In this document: piece after piece, positions 57,173 through 63,856 of the stretch
Layout of the letters: the number at the start of each line of letters is the position of its first letter
Position numbering within the stretch: position 1 is the stretch's first letter
Assembly (NCBI RefSeq): GCF_008001235.1
Contig: NZ_CP040751.1
Span: 1,595,001 to 1,659,000 of the forward strand
Reading direction: 5' to 3'
Source of the DNA: Salidesulfovibrio onnuriiensis
GTDB taxonomy: Bacteria > Desulfobacterota > Desulfovibrionia > Desulfovibrionales > Desulfovibrionaceae
DNA length: 64,000 bases
Notes under the pieces: generated by a model
Databases searched by the model: none
Told to the model about the DNA's origin: nothing
What the model saw: only the letters and a program-made list of their open reading frames with translations
Program-made: the position numbers and the translations under genes

Positions 57173-59062
57173 ATGACTGTCAAAGCCAAGAGAATCGCTC
57201 TGCTCGGTTTCGACTGCGCCATTCCCAAGCGCCTCGAAGCGCTGATGGAAGAGGGGGCGCTGCCCAACTTCGCCAAGTTCAAGGCCGAGGGGGCCTATAT
57301 GACCGAGGGCTACAACATGCCCACGGTCACGCCGCCTTCCTGGGCGTCCATCTGCACCGGCGCATATCCGCGTACCCACGGCGTCGAGGACTACTACTAT
57401 TACAACGAAGGCGAGTCCCTGCATTTTTCCAAGTGCGTGCAGGCCTTTGGCTCGCAAATGCTGACCGCGGAAACCATCTGGGACGCATGGGACAAGGCAG
57501 GCAAGAAGTGCCTCGTGGTCAACTATCCCACCTCCTGGCCCTCCAAGCTCAAGAACGGGATCATGGTTCAGGGCGAAGGCCTTTCCGCCGCCGAGCACCG
57601 CTGGCAGATCGAGGGATACGAGCACAAGGAATGGCTGTGCGGCGAATCCTGTGTCGCCACCGACTACTATCCCATCGGGGTGCAGGCCCGTTTTGAAGAG
57701 GCCGAAGGCTGGAAGAACCTGCCCGAGGAGATTGAGGACCAGGAACCCCTGGACATGGCGATTCCCATGGAGTTCGGTCATGCCATGGATCCCCTGCAGC
57801 CCCAGATCTGGTACGGCCTGACCTGGGAATCCGGCGACGACGGCTACGACGTGTTTGCCCTGTGCCCGGAAAAGGACTTCAGCAAGGCGTTTTTCACCAT
57901 CAGGGTCAGGGAGTGGTCCGAGGTCATCGAGCACCGGTTCTCCATCATTTCCGACGGCCGTGTCGAGCCCGGGTACTTCCGCTGCAAGCTCATGGAACTT
58001 TCCGACGACGCCGAGGACTTCAAGCTCTACATCTCCGGCATCAACGGCACCCAGGGCTACTGCGCCCCTGCCGACGCCCTCAGAAACGTGGACTTCACCA
58101 AGAGCATCGTGGCCAACGACATGGGCTTCGTGGGCTTGGTCAACGGCATCATCGACAACGAAACCGTTGTTGAAATGGCCCAGTTCCACTCCGAGTGGCT
58201 CACCGAGGTGCTGACCACCCTGATGAAGGACAACCCGGACTGGGATCTGCTGTACATGCACACCCACCTCATCGACTGGTTCTACCACGGCTACCTGGAC
58301 AAGATGGACAGCGATGATCCCGAGGTGGCCAAGCACGCCTACGACCTGGAGCGCCAGATCTACCAGATAGAGGACAGGTTCCTGGGCGTCATGATGGAAC
58401 ACATGCCCGAGGATGCACTGACTTGCGTCATCTCCGACCACGGCGCCACCCCCATCGGGCCGATCCTGAATACCGCCGAGGCCCTGGCGCAGGCCGGACT
58501 GACCGCATACGAAGTGCGCTCCTCGGATCAGGCCGGATCCGTGTGGGAAGAGTCCGAAGGCTTCAACTACGACCTTATTCCCGAGAAATCCAAGGCCGTG
58601 CCCCAGCGCTACATGTTCGTCTACGTGAACCTGAAGTCCAAGTACCCCGGCGGGATCGTCGAGGACGAGGACTATGAGAAGGTCCGCGACGAGATCATCG
58701 ACGCCCTGTACGACTACAAGCACCCCGAAACCGGCGAACGCCCGGTCATGTGCGCCATTCCCAAGGAGGACGCCAAGGTCTTCGGCATGGGCGGCGAGCA
58801 GTCCGGGGACGTGGTCTACGTGCTCAAGCCCGAATACATGGCCGAGCACGGCTACGGCTTCCCCACCGGGGAATCCGGATGCGGTTCCCTGAAGAACATC
58901 ATGCTCTGGAAGGGACCCGGCGTGAAGCAAGACTTTGTCTATGAACGCCCTCGCTGGCTGGTCGATGTCGTGCCCACCTTCTGCCACGCCACCGGCAACC
59001 CGGTGCCTGCGGACACCGAAGGCGCGATTATCTACCAGATCTTCGAGGACCACGACAAATAA
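57173..59062 (+). CDS. Cytosolic alkaline-phosphatase-superfamily (type I phosphodiesterase-like) enzyme
   Basis: A 629-residue protein with no signal peptide. Metal and nucleophile positions of the type I phosphodiesterase/nucleotide pyrophosphatase family are present: Asp14 in LGFDCA, Thr53 in MPTVTPPSWAS, Asp368 and His372 in HLIDWFYHGY, and Asp422-His423 in ISDHGATP. Near the C terminus, where the family usually supplies another metal-binding His, the sequence reads GESGCGSLKNI, so a ligand may be missing or replaced. A large insert lies between residues about 150 and 340. It probably cleaves a phospho- or sulfo-ester or phosphonate. It follows the BCCT gene, so the imported solute or a derivative is the likely substrate. 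Confidence 0.82.
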   Translation: MTVKAKRIALLGFDCAIPKRLEALMEEGALPNFAKFKAEGAYMTEGYNMPTVTPPSWASICTGAYPRTHGVEDYYYYNEGESLHFSKCVQAFGSQMLTAETIWDAWDKAGKKCLVVNYPTSWPSKLKNGIMVQGEGLSAAEHRWQIEGYEHKEWLCGESCVATDYYPIGVQARFEEAEGWKNLPEEIEDQEPLDMAIPMEFGHAMDPLQPQIWYGLTWESGDDGYDVFALCPEKDFSKAFFTIRVREWSEVIEHRFSIISDGRVEPGYFRCKLMELSDDAEDFKLYISGINGTQGYCAPADALRNVDFTKSIVANDMGFVGLVNGIIDNETVVEMAQFHSEWLTEVLTTLMKDNPDWDLLYMHTHLIDWFYHGYLDKMDSDDPEVAKHAYDLERQIYQIEDRFLGVMMEHMPEDALTCVISDHGATPIGPILNTAEALAQAGLTAYEVRSSDQAGSVWEESEGFNYDLIPEKSKAVPQRYMFVYVNLKSKYPGGIVEDEDYEKVRDEIIDALYDYKHPETGERPVMCAIPKEDAKVFGMGGEQSGDVVYVLKPEYMAEHGYGFPTGESGCGSLKNIMLWKGPGVKQDFVYERPRWLVDVVPTFCHATGNPVPADTEGAIIYQIFEDHDK

Positions 59063-59084
59063 GCAACAACTCTCACTCACACGA

Positions 59085-59119
59085 TGCGGGAGCGGTCTGT
59101 CAGATTGGCCGCTCCCGCA
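59085..59119 (+). other. Intra-operon hairpin before the dsrH-like gene
   Basis: A perfect 11-bp inverted repeat (59085-59095 with 59109-59119) without a T tract lies in the 193-bp gap between the phosphodiesterase-like gene and the dsrH-like gene. It may act in mRNA processing or stability. I see no gene in this gap. Confidence 0.45.
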
Positions 59120-59255
59120 CCTCCGGGGCCGCCTTCGGAACTTCGGCCCGACTGGCGAGCGCCGGAAAGCGAGTGAAGCCGCCTGGAACGAAAACCCGTC
59201 CCATACTGGCCCGTGGCGGCTGGGCGCAGTTGGGAGAAACGAATGGAGACGCTTC

Positions 59256-59537
59256 ATGCTCTTTTTCGTGAACAAGCCGGAAGAGGGGATTCTTGACCGA
59301 ATCGCTCTTATCGGCGGCGACGAGGACAAGGCCCTGCTCCTGGTGGGCGACGGTGTCTATTTCGGCACCTCGCACTGGGAGGAAAAACTGGAAGGCCTGG
59401 ATGTGGAAGATATCTACGTGGCCAAGAGCGCGCTGGATGCCCGGAATATTGAACTCAGCGAAGCCTGCGAGGTGGTGGACTACGACGAGATCGTGGACCT
59501 GCTTCTGGGCAGCGACGAAAAAGTCGTGTCGCTTTAG
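59256..59537 (+). CDS. DsrH/TusB-like protein
   Basis: A 93-residue protein with the DsrH/TusB layout: MLFFVNKPEEG at the start, LLLVGDGVYFGTSHW, VYVAKSALDARNIELSEA in the middle and VVDYDEIVDLLLGSDEKV at the end. TusB/DsrH is a subunit of the heterohexameric TusBCD/DsrEFH sulfur carrier. I start it at ATG 59256, with GGAG 7 bases upstream; the open frame extends far upstream through non-coding sequence. It is first of three consecutive Dsr-like genes, in the order H, E, F rather than the usual E, F, H. Confidence 0.82.
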   Translation: MLFFVNKPEEGILDRIALIGGDEDKALLLVGDGVYFGTSHWEEKLEGLDVEDIYVAKSALDARNIELSEACEVVDYDEIVDLLLGSDEKVVSL

Positions 59538-59549
59538 GGAGGAAACGCC

Positions 59550-59948
59550 ATGAGCAAAACGCTGACCATCATGCTGCTGTCCGGCTCCGCGGAGAACGAG
59601 GATGCGGAATTCGCAACCCGTCTTGCGCAGGCGGCGCAGGAAAAAGGCCACAAGGTCCAGATGTATCTTTTCGGAAATGCCGTGAACATATCCAAGAAGG
59701 AAACGCCCATTGAAGGCGACCTGCATATCCAGCAGCGCCTCATCGACCACATCGAGCCCACCAAGTGCTTCGGCCGCGTGGCCGAAATCGTGGAAAAGGG
59801 CGGCGATATCTCCACCTGCCACACCAACGAACACGCCCGGGGCATCGAGTCCCGCGAATACGTCGATGGTGTGAAGTGGGGTGATGTGGGTGGTTCCTTC
59901 ACCAAGTATCTCATGACCTCGGACGTGCTGTTGTCCGTGGGCCACTAA
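59550..59948 (+). CDS. DsrE/TusD-like sulfur-carrier subunit
   Basis: A 132-residue DsrE-fold protein. The N-terminal strand and phosphate-loop-like region (LTIMLLSGSAENEDAEFATR) match DsrE/TusD. Cys90 in ISTCHTNEHARGIE sits where TusD/DsrE carry the active persulfide cysteine (pattern C-x5-ARG), and a second Cys is at 73. It would be the sulfur-bearing subunit of the complex with the neighbouring TusB- and TusC-like proteins. No TusE/DsrC partner is encoded in the window. Confidence 0.82.
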   Translation: MSKTLTIMLLSGSAENEDAEFATRLAQAAQEKGHKVQMYLFGNAVNISKKETPIEGDLHIQQRLIDHIEPTKCFGRVAEIVEKGGDISTCHTNEHARGIESREYVDGVKWGDVGGSFTKYLMTSDVLLSVGH

Positions 59949-59958
59949 GGAGGAAGCG

Positions 59959-60291
59959 ATGATTAACTCTGTTTGCTTTGTCGTGGCCAAGCCCGTTGGC
60001 CTGGAGCAGGGCTCCCTCGGCATCCGCTCCGCCTGGGCCTGCCACCAGAACGGATTCGAAACCAGAATCATCTATTCGGAAGACGGCGTCTGGTGCCTGA
60101 CAGGCAACCCCGGCTACCACACCTCCATGCTCAACGACTTCGTGGCCGAGGAGGGGGAGGTCTATGCGATCCGCGAGGACCTGGAAAGGCGCGGCATCGC
60201 CGAGGACGACCTCATCGACGGCGTCGAAGTGGTGGATGCCGCTGACGTCGTTGAACTGTGTGAAGAAATGGATTCCGTCAACTACTTCTAA
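59959..60291 (+). CDS. DsrF/TusC-like protein
   Basis: A 110-residue DsrF/TusC-like subunit: VCFVVAKPVGLEQGSLGIRS, IIYSEDGVWCLTGN, AIREDLERRGIAEDDLIDGV and the C-terminal VELCEEMDSVNYF fit the family pattern. AGGAGG lies upstream and the gene begins 10 bases after the DsrE-like gene. It completes a B-D-C set of one copy each, enough for a TusBCD-type hexamer. Cys6 and Cys28 are extra. Confidence 0.8.
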   Translation: MINSVCFVVAKPVGLEQGSLGIRSAWACHQNGFETRIIYSEDGVWCLTGNPGYHTSMLNDFVAEEGEVYAIREDLERRGIAEDDLIDGVEVVDAADVVELCEEMDSVNYF

Positions 60292-60319
60292 TTAATAGTT
60301 AAAATACGAGGGTAAAGAT

Positions 60320-60751
60320 ATGTCCACCGTGCTTTTCGAACGTCTTGACGAGAACCGGGACAGGTTTGTCGTCGGCGCCAAGGCCGTGCCCGAAATCATC
60401 ATGGATTTCTCCTCCATCACCCCGGAGGAGCGCAACAAGGAAGCCATGGGCTCCCGCATCCTCTGTGTGGCCGCCCTGTCCTGCTACTGCAACACCATGG
60501 TCAACGCCTTCAAGCGCCAGAACGTGGAGGTCAAGTCCCTGACCGGCTCGGCATCGGCCAGCAAGGAAAAGGACGAGGTCAACCGCACCCGCTACACCGA
60601 GCTGGAGATCAACATTGAGGTGGGGCTGGAGGAAAAGGACCGCGAGGTGTTCGAAGCCGTGAAGGAAAACATGCTCAACGGCTCCCTGCTGACCTACTCC
60701 CTCGAAGAGGGCATGGAGGTCGACTACAACATCGAAATGAAGACCGTTTAG
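60320..60751 (+). CDS. OsmC-family thiol protein with N-terminal Cys only
   Basis: A 143-residue OsmC-like protein. The helix that normally carries the peroxidatic Cys reads RILCVAALSCYCNTM (Cys49, Cys55, Cys57). The second conserved Cys of Ohr/OsmC, expected near the C-terminal helix, is replaced (NGSLLTYSLEEG). A thiol function without the standard disulfide cycle is suggested, perhaps persulfide or organic-thiol handling beside the DsrE-like proteins. It lies within the operon, 28 bases after the DsrF-like gene. Confidence 0.78.
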   Translation: MSTVLFERLDENRDRFVVGAKAVPEIIMDFSSITPEERNKEAMGSRILCVAALSCYCNTMVNAFKRQNVEVKSLTGSASASKEKDEVNRTRYTELEINIEVGLEEKDREVFEAVKENMLNGSLLTYSLEEGMEVDYNIEMKTV

Positions 60752-60804
60752 GCTTTATTAATAACAATGTCGGGCTCTTGCCCGTGATTCAAGGAGACAG
60801 GATA

Positions 60805-61386
60805 ATGGCAGACAAGAAGGTAATCCTCATCGTGTGCGGTGAAGCGGATGTGAATGGCGGCGATTCCGCCATGAAGAAATACATGAAGAAGACCTGCACG
60901 TTCGCTGGCTTCGACAACGCGGGCATGGCCTCTGAAGGCGCCAAGATCGAAGGCGCGGCAGTGGTTGCCGCCGACGGTGTGGCCAAGGTCTTCGAGGAAG
61001 ACGGCGCTCTTGCCGTCGTGGAGCTGGGCAACGTGGACGGCGGCACCCTGGAAGCGGCCATGGCCCAGGTTTCCGATGCGGCGGACCGTCGCACCCTTAT
61101 TGTGCTCGCAACGGACAACGGCCTGTTCATGGGCGGTCTGGGCATGGACAAGAAGGCCGGCACCATTGGGCGCAACGTGGTTGCCGCAGACGTGGTCGCA
61201 ACGATCTGCTACGTGGCCGACCTGCCGGTTCCGGCGGACTGCACCGGCGCTGTCCTGTACCAGGCCCTCAAGGACCCGGACATGAAGCTCAAGGAAATAG
61301 CCAAGCTCAAGGAAGCCCTTGGCCGCATGGAAGTGGCGCTTCAGCGTGACAACCGCGAACCTTGGGATAAGCACGACTGCGCTTAA
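60805..61386 (+). CDS. Short paralogue of the phosphodiesterase C-terminal part, metal site degenerate
   Basis: A 193-residue protein. Its last half aligns by eye with the C-terminal part of the operon's alkaline-phosphatase-superfamily enzyme: LIVLATDNGLFMG against LTCVISDHGATPIG, and DLPVPADCTGAVLYQALKD against GNPVPADTEGAIIYQIFED. The DHG His is Asn here, and the N-terminal nucleophile region is absent, so it cannot be an active enzyme of that type. It could be a regulatory or scaffold subunit. MADKKV at 60805 has AAGGAG 8 bases upstream. It is the last gene before a strong terminator. Confidence 0.7.
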   Translation: MADKKVILIVCGEADVNGGDSAMKKYMKKTCTFAGFDNAGMASEGAKIEGAAVVAADGVAKVFEEDGALAVVELGNVDGGTLEAAMAQVSDAADRRTLIVLATDNGLFMGGLGMDKKAGTIGRNVVAADVVATICYVADLPVPADCTGAVLYQALKDPDMKLKEIAKLKEALGRMEVALQRDNREPWDKHDCA

Positions 61387-61401
61387 GACAAGCCTGTTCA
61401 C

Positions 61402-61431
61402 GGGGCCGGTCCCACGACCGGCCCCTTTTTT
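61402..61431 (+). terminator. Strong terminator ending the BCCT operon
   Basis: A perfect 10-bp GC-rich stem (61402-61411 with 61416-61425), a 4-base loop and a T6 run. Confidence 0.9.
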
Positions 61432-61454
61432 CGATCTCAACCATGGTGACTGCA

Positions 61455-61727
61455 ATGGATGACATAACCGTATTGAAGGGCAAGGTGATGGACTGTTTTC
61501 GTTTTTGCGAGGCGCTCAATGCCCGCGCGGTCCACGAACTGGTCTTGGAGCGTTGCCCGGCCGAAGGCGGCTGTTCGCTGCCTGCCGTCCGGGAACAGTT
61601 GCGGGAGCTGAAGGACGAAGGGCTTCTCAGCCTTGAAAGCACCTATGTGGATGACAACGGGAGCAAGGTCCCTGTGTACCGGATTTCGGAAGCGGGCCTT
61701 GATTTGTTGCACAGGGGGCAGGCGTAA
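61455..61727 (+). CDS. Small winged-helix-like protein
   Basis: A 90-residue protein whose composition and pattern (a helical N-terminal half, VREQLRELKDEGLLSLESTY, then a turn, VPVYRISEAGLDLLHRG) resemble a small winged-helix domain, in which the strand-turn-strand wing follows the recognition helix. The family is not recognised with certainty. It has three Cys (DCFRFC and ERC) that might bind a ligand or metal. The start is uncertain: ATG 61455 has GGTGA 5 bases upstream, and ATG 61443 is the alternative. It lies between the operon and the activator gene, so a regulatory role in the same system is plausible. Confidence 0.55.
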   Translation: MDDITVLKGKVMDCFRFCEALNARAVHELVLERCPAEGGCSLPAVREQLRELKDEGLLSLESTYVDDNGSKVPVYRISEAGLDLLHRGQA

Positions 61728-61761
61728 AAAGCGCTTGCTCTTTTGAAGATTCGGACATATC

Positions 61762-61790
61762 TGTCGCGCACCTTGCGACATTGATGTCGT
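61762..61790. promoter_or_regulatory. Activator box upstream of the sigma-54 regulator
   Basis: GCGACATTGATGTCGT (61775-61790) repeats the 16-bp box found upstream of the BCCT operon. A further TGTCGC half-site lies at 61762. It is 27 bases before the activator start codon, consistent with autoregulation. Confidence 0.6.
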
Positions 61791-61803
61791 CTTGTGGATT
61801 CAA

Positions 61804-61813
61804 GGGGGGGGGG
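61804..61813 (+). repeat. G10 homopolymer in the ribosome-binding region
   Basis: Ten consecutive G lie 3 bases before ATG 61817 and form the only Shine-Dalgarno-like sequence there. Length changes in this tract would alter the spacing and strength of translation initiation. Confidence 0.6.
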
Positions 61814-61816
61814 CTC

Positions 61817-63286
61817 ATGAGTGAACCGAAGTACGAAGCGCTGCATCAATATTGCGCCGAGCTGAAACGTCAGCTCGATTCCTACAAGGGAATCAAGACT
61901 GAATTGCTGGAGAGTCAGCGCCAGTTGACCCGGCTTTTCAACAACCTGCCGGGCATGGCCTATCGTTGTTCCCTTGATGCACAGCATAGGCCCACCTTGG
62001 AATTCGTCAGCCGGGGGAGCATAGATCTCTTCGGGGTAGCGCCGGAATTTTTCATGGAGCAGAAGACCAACGTCATGGAGATGCTGGCTCATCCCGACGA
62101 TCTTGCCTCCATGCTGGAAGAGCAGGAGGCGGCCATTGAAGGGCACCGTCCCTACAAGATGCTCTACCGGATCCGCATGGAGGATGGTAGTCTCAAGTGG
62201 ATATGGGACCAGGGCGAATGCGTTTATGACGACGCTGGCCGCCCCACCCACCTGGAAGGCATCACCATCGACATCAGCGCCCAGAAGATGCGCGAGTTCG
62301 AGCTGCTCCAGGAAAACCAGAATCTCAAGGGATCGCTGCAGGACCGCTACAAGTTCGGCAGCATCATCGGCAAGAGCGAAGGCATGCAGGAGGTCTTCAA
62401 GCTCATACTCAAGGCTTCCAAGAGTGACGCCAACGTCATCATCCTGGGCGAAACCGGAACGGGGAAGGACCTTGTGGCGCAGACCATCCATGAGTTGAGC
62501 GGGGCCGTCGGGCCGTATGTCCCGGTCAACTGCGGGGCCATTCCGGCCAACCTCATGGAAAGCGAATTTTTCGGCCACAAGAAAGGCGCTTTTTCCGGGG
62601 CCACGAGCGACAGGAAGGGCTATCTGGCCGCTGCGGACGGCGGAACCCTGTTTCTGGACGAAGTCGGTGAGATCGACCTTTCCCTGCAGGTGAAACTGCT
62701 TCGCGCCCTGGAAAGCAAGCTTTTCACGCCGGTGGGCGGCAGCGAACCGCAGTCCTCGAAGTTTCGCCTCATCGCGGCCACCAACCGGGATCTCCCCAGG
62801 ATGGTCAAGGAGGGGCGCATGCGTTCGGATTTCTTTTTTCGGCTGCACGTGCTTCCCATACGGGTTCCGCCCCTCCGGAGCCGGCTTGAGGATCTCCCAC
62901 TTCTCGTGGCCGAGTTCATGTCCCGGTATCTGGGCAAGGACGCTTCGGTTCCCAACCTGCCGCCCAAGATCCGGGCCGCCTTCGACGCCCATGACTGGCC
63001 CGGCAACGTCCGCGAGCTGCAGAACGTTCTGGAGCGCTATCTCACCTTTGGCGAAGTCGTGTTCAGCGATTTCGGCATCCAGGCCCCGGACGGTTCGTTC
63101 GGGGTGGACGAGGCCCTGGGCGAAGCCGAATCCTGCGCCTCCCTTGTCGAGGCCATGGAAGTGGTGGAGCGGCACATGATCATGAAGGCGCTGGAACGCA
63201 ACCACTGGAAAAAAGGTCTGACCGCCAGGGATCTGGGCTTGAACATGCGCACCATGCAAAGAAAGCTCAAGAAGTACGGCATCTGA
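61817..63286 (+). CDS. PAS-type sigma-54-dependent activator of the BCCT region
   Basis: A 489-residue activator. It has an N-terminal coiled coil (about 5-40), one PAS domain with PAC (about 40-160; GMAYRCSLDAQHRPTLEFVS and WDQGECVYDDAGRPTHLEGI), an AAA+ domain with Walker A GETGTGKD (about 211), the sigma-54 loop as GAFSGA (about 256; the standard is GAFTGA) and Walker B TLFLDEVGE, and a Fis-type HTH (LTARDLGLNMRTMQRKLKKY). There is no receiver, so a ligand or redox signal on the PAS domain is expected. ATG 61817 follows a G10 tract. The 16-bp boxes on both sides of the gene and before the BCCT promoter are its probable binding sites. Confidence 0.9.
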   Translation: MSEPKYEALHQYCAELKRQLDSYKGIKTELLESQRQLTRLFNNLPGMAYRCSLDAQHRPTLEFVSRGSIDLFGVAPEFFMEQKTNVMEMLAHPDDLASMLEEQEAAIEGHRPYKMLYRIRMEDGSLKWIWDQGECVYDDAGRPTHLEGITIDISAQKMREFELLQENQNLKGSLQDRYKFGSIIGKSEGMQEVFKLILKASKSDANVIILGETGTGKDLVAQTIHELSGAVGPYVPVNCGAIPANLMESEFFGHKKGAFSGATSDRKGYLAAADGGTLFLDEVGEIDLSLQVKLLRALESKLFTPVGGSEPQSSKFRLIAATNRDLPRMVKEGRMRSDFFFRLHVLPIRVPPLRSRLEDLPLLVAEFMSRYLGKDASVPNLPPKIRAAFDAHDWPGNVRELQNVLERYLTFGEVVFSDFGIQAPDGSFGVDEALGEAESCASLVEAMEVVERHMIMKALERNHWKKGLTARDLGLNMRTMQRKLKKYGI

Positions 63287-63310
63287 TCCGCCGGCATTTT
63301 CCCGCCACGC

Positions 63311-63359
63311 AAAAAAGGCGACACAAGTGTCTTTATGTGACGCTCGTGTCGCCTTTTTT
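63311..63359 (+). terminator. Terminator of the activator gene carrying box half-sites
   Basis: A 14-bp stem (63311-63324 with 63346-63359), starting with A6 and ending in T6. The stem arms contain GCGACA and TGTCGC, so the same DNA also presents partial activator boxes (63318 GCGACA-CAAG-TGTCTT). Confidence 0.8.
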
Positions 63360-63405
63360 GTTTATCTAGTAAAATCAATATGTTGTTGGCTAGATCGTCT
63401 TGATG

Positions 63406-63421
63406 ACGACAGCGGTGTCGC
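63406..63421. promoter_or_regulatory. Activator box upstream of the second -24/-12 promoter
   Basis: ACGACAGCGGTGTCGC is the 16-bp box in the reverse orientation of the copies at 55125 and 61775. It lies 66 bases before the -24 element at 63487. Confidence 0.6.
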
Positions 63422-63486
63422 GTCGATTGTCGGATGATATGGTGTTTCTGCATATTTTATCCTTATATTCCGTCACATTAAGTGTT

Positions 63487-63502
63487 TGGCATGTCCTGTG
63501 CT
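63487..63502 (+). promoter_or_regulatory. Sigma-54 (-24/-12) promoter before the leader and DMT permease
   Basis: TGGCATGTCCTGTGCT has GG-N10-GC spacing with a TGCT -12 end; one change from TTGCW. Transcription would start near 63514. Confidence 0.6.
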
Positions 63503-63513
63503 CATAGGGGTGC

Positions 63514-63840
63514 TGATTGTGCCACCGGTATCGAAGCGGCAGTGACCTCCCGCTTCGCATAACGGCTCTTGGGGAGGGGCATCACTACCTCAACTCCTCT
63601 TGGATAGTCTGCATGGCAAGTTTTCAGGCGATACCGTCATTATCCGCCGCAGGTTCCAGTGGTTTCTTTGGGAGGAGAAATCGCCGGGAGCCGGGAAACC
63701 AATGCCGAGCCACGTTCCCTCCCCAAGGCCATTATCCGGTGCTGCTCCCGACAACCGACATCCTCTCCCTGGGAATTGGACATGTTTCTCCAGTGGGAAG
63801 GGAAGGCCTGCCCGGCTCCTCCTAGCCGGGCAGGCCCTAT
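63514..63840 (+). ncRNA. Candidate structured leader or small RNA
   Basis: I see no convincing gene in this stretch, but several pairings stand out: CGAAGCGG with CCGCTTCG near 63532-63557; a long-range pairing of CTTGGGGAGGG (about 63568) with CCCTCCCCAAG (about 63717); an internal GGCGATA/TATCCGCC hairpin; and a perfect 13-bp GC hairpin at 63805-63836. It lies between a -24/-12 promoter and a permease gene. It could be a riboswitch-like leader or a sigma-54-driven small RNA. I could not match it to a known class by eye. Confidence 0.35.
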
Positions 63841-63856
63841 ATTTCAGGACAAGACA

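Noticed and set aside
63517..63825. A 102-codon open frame
   Set aside because: No ribosome-binding site, no family pattern, and it coincides with strongly paired RNA segments downstream of a promoter.
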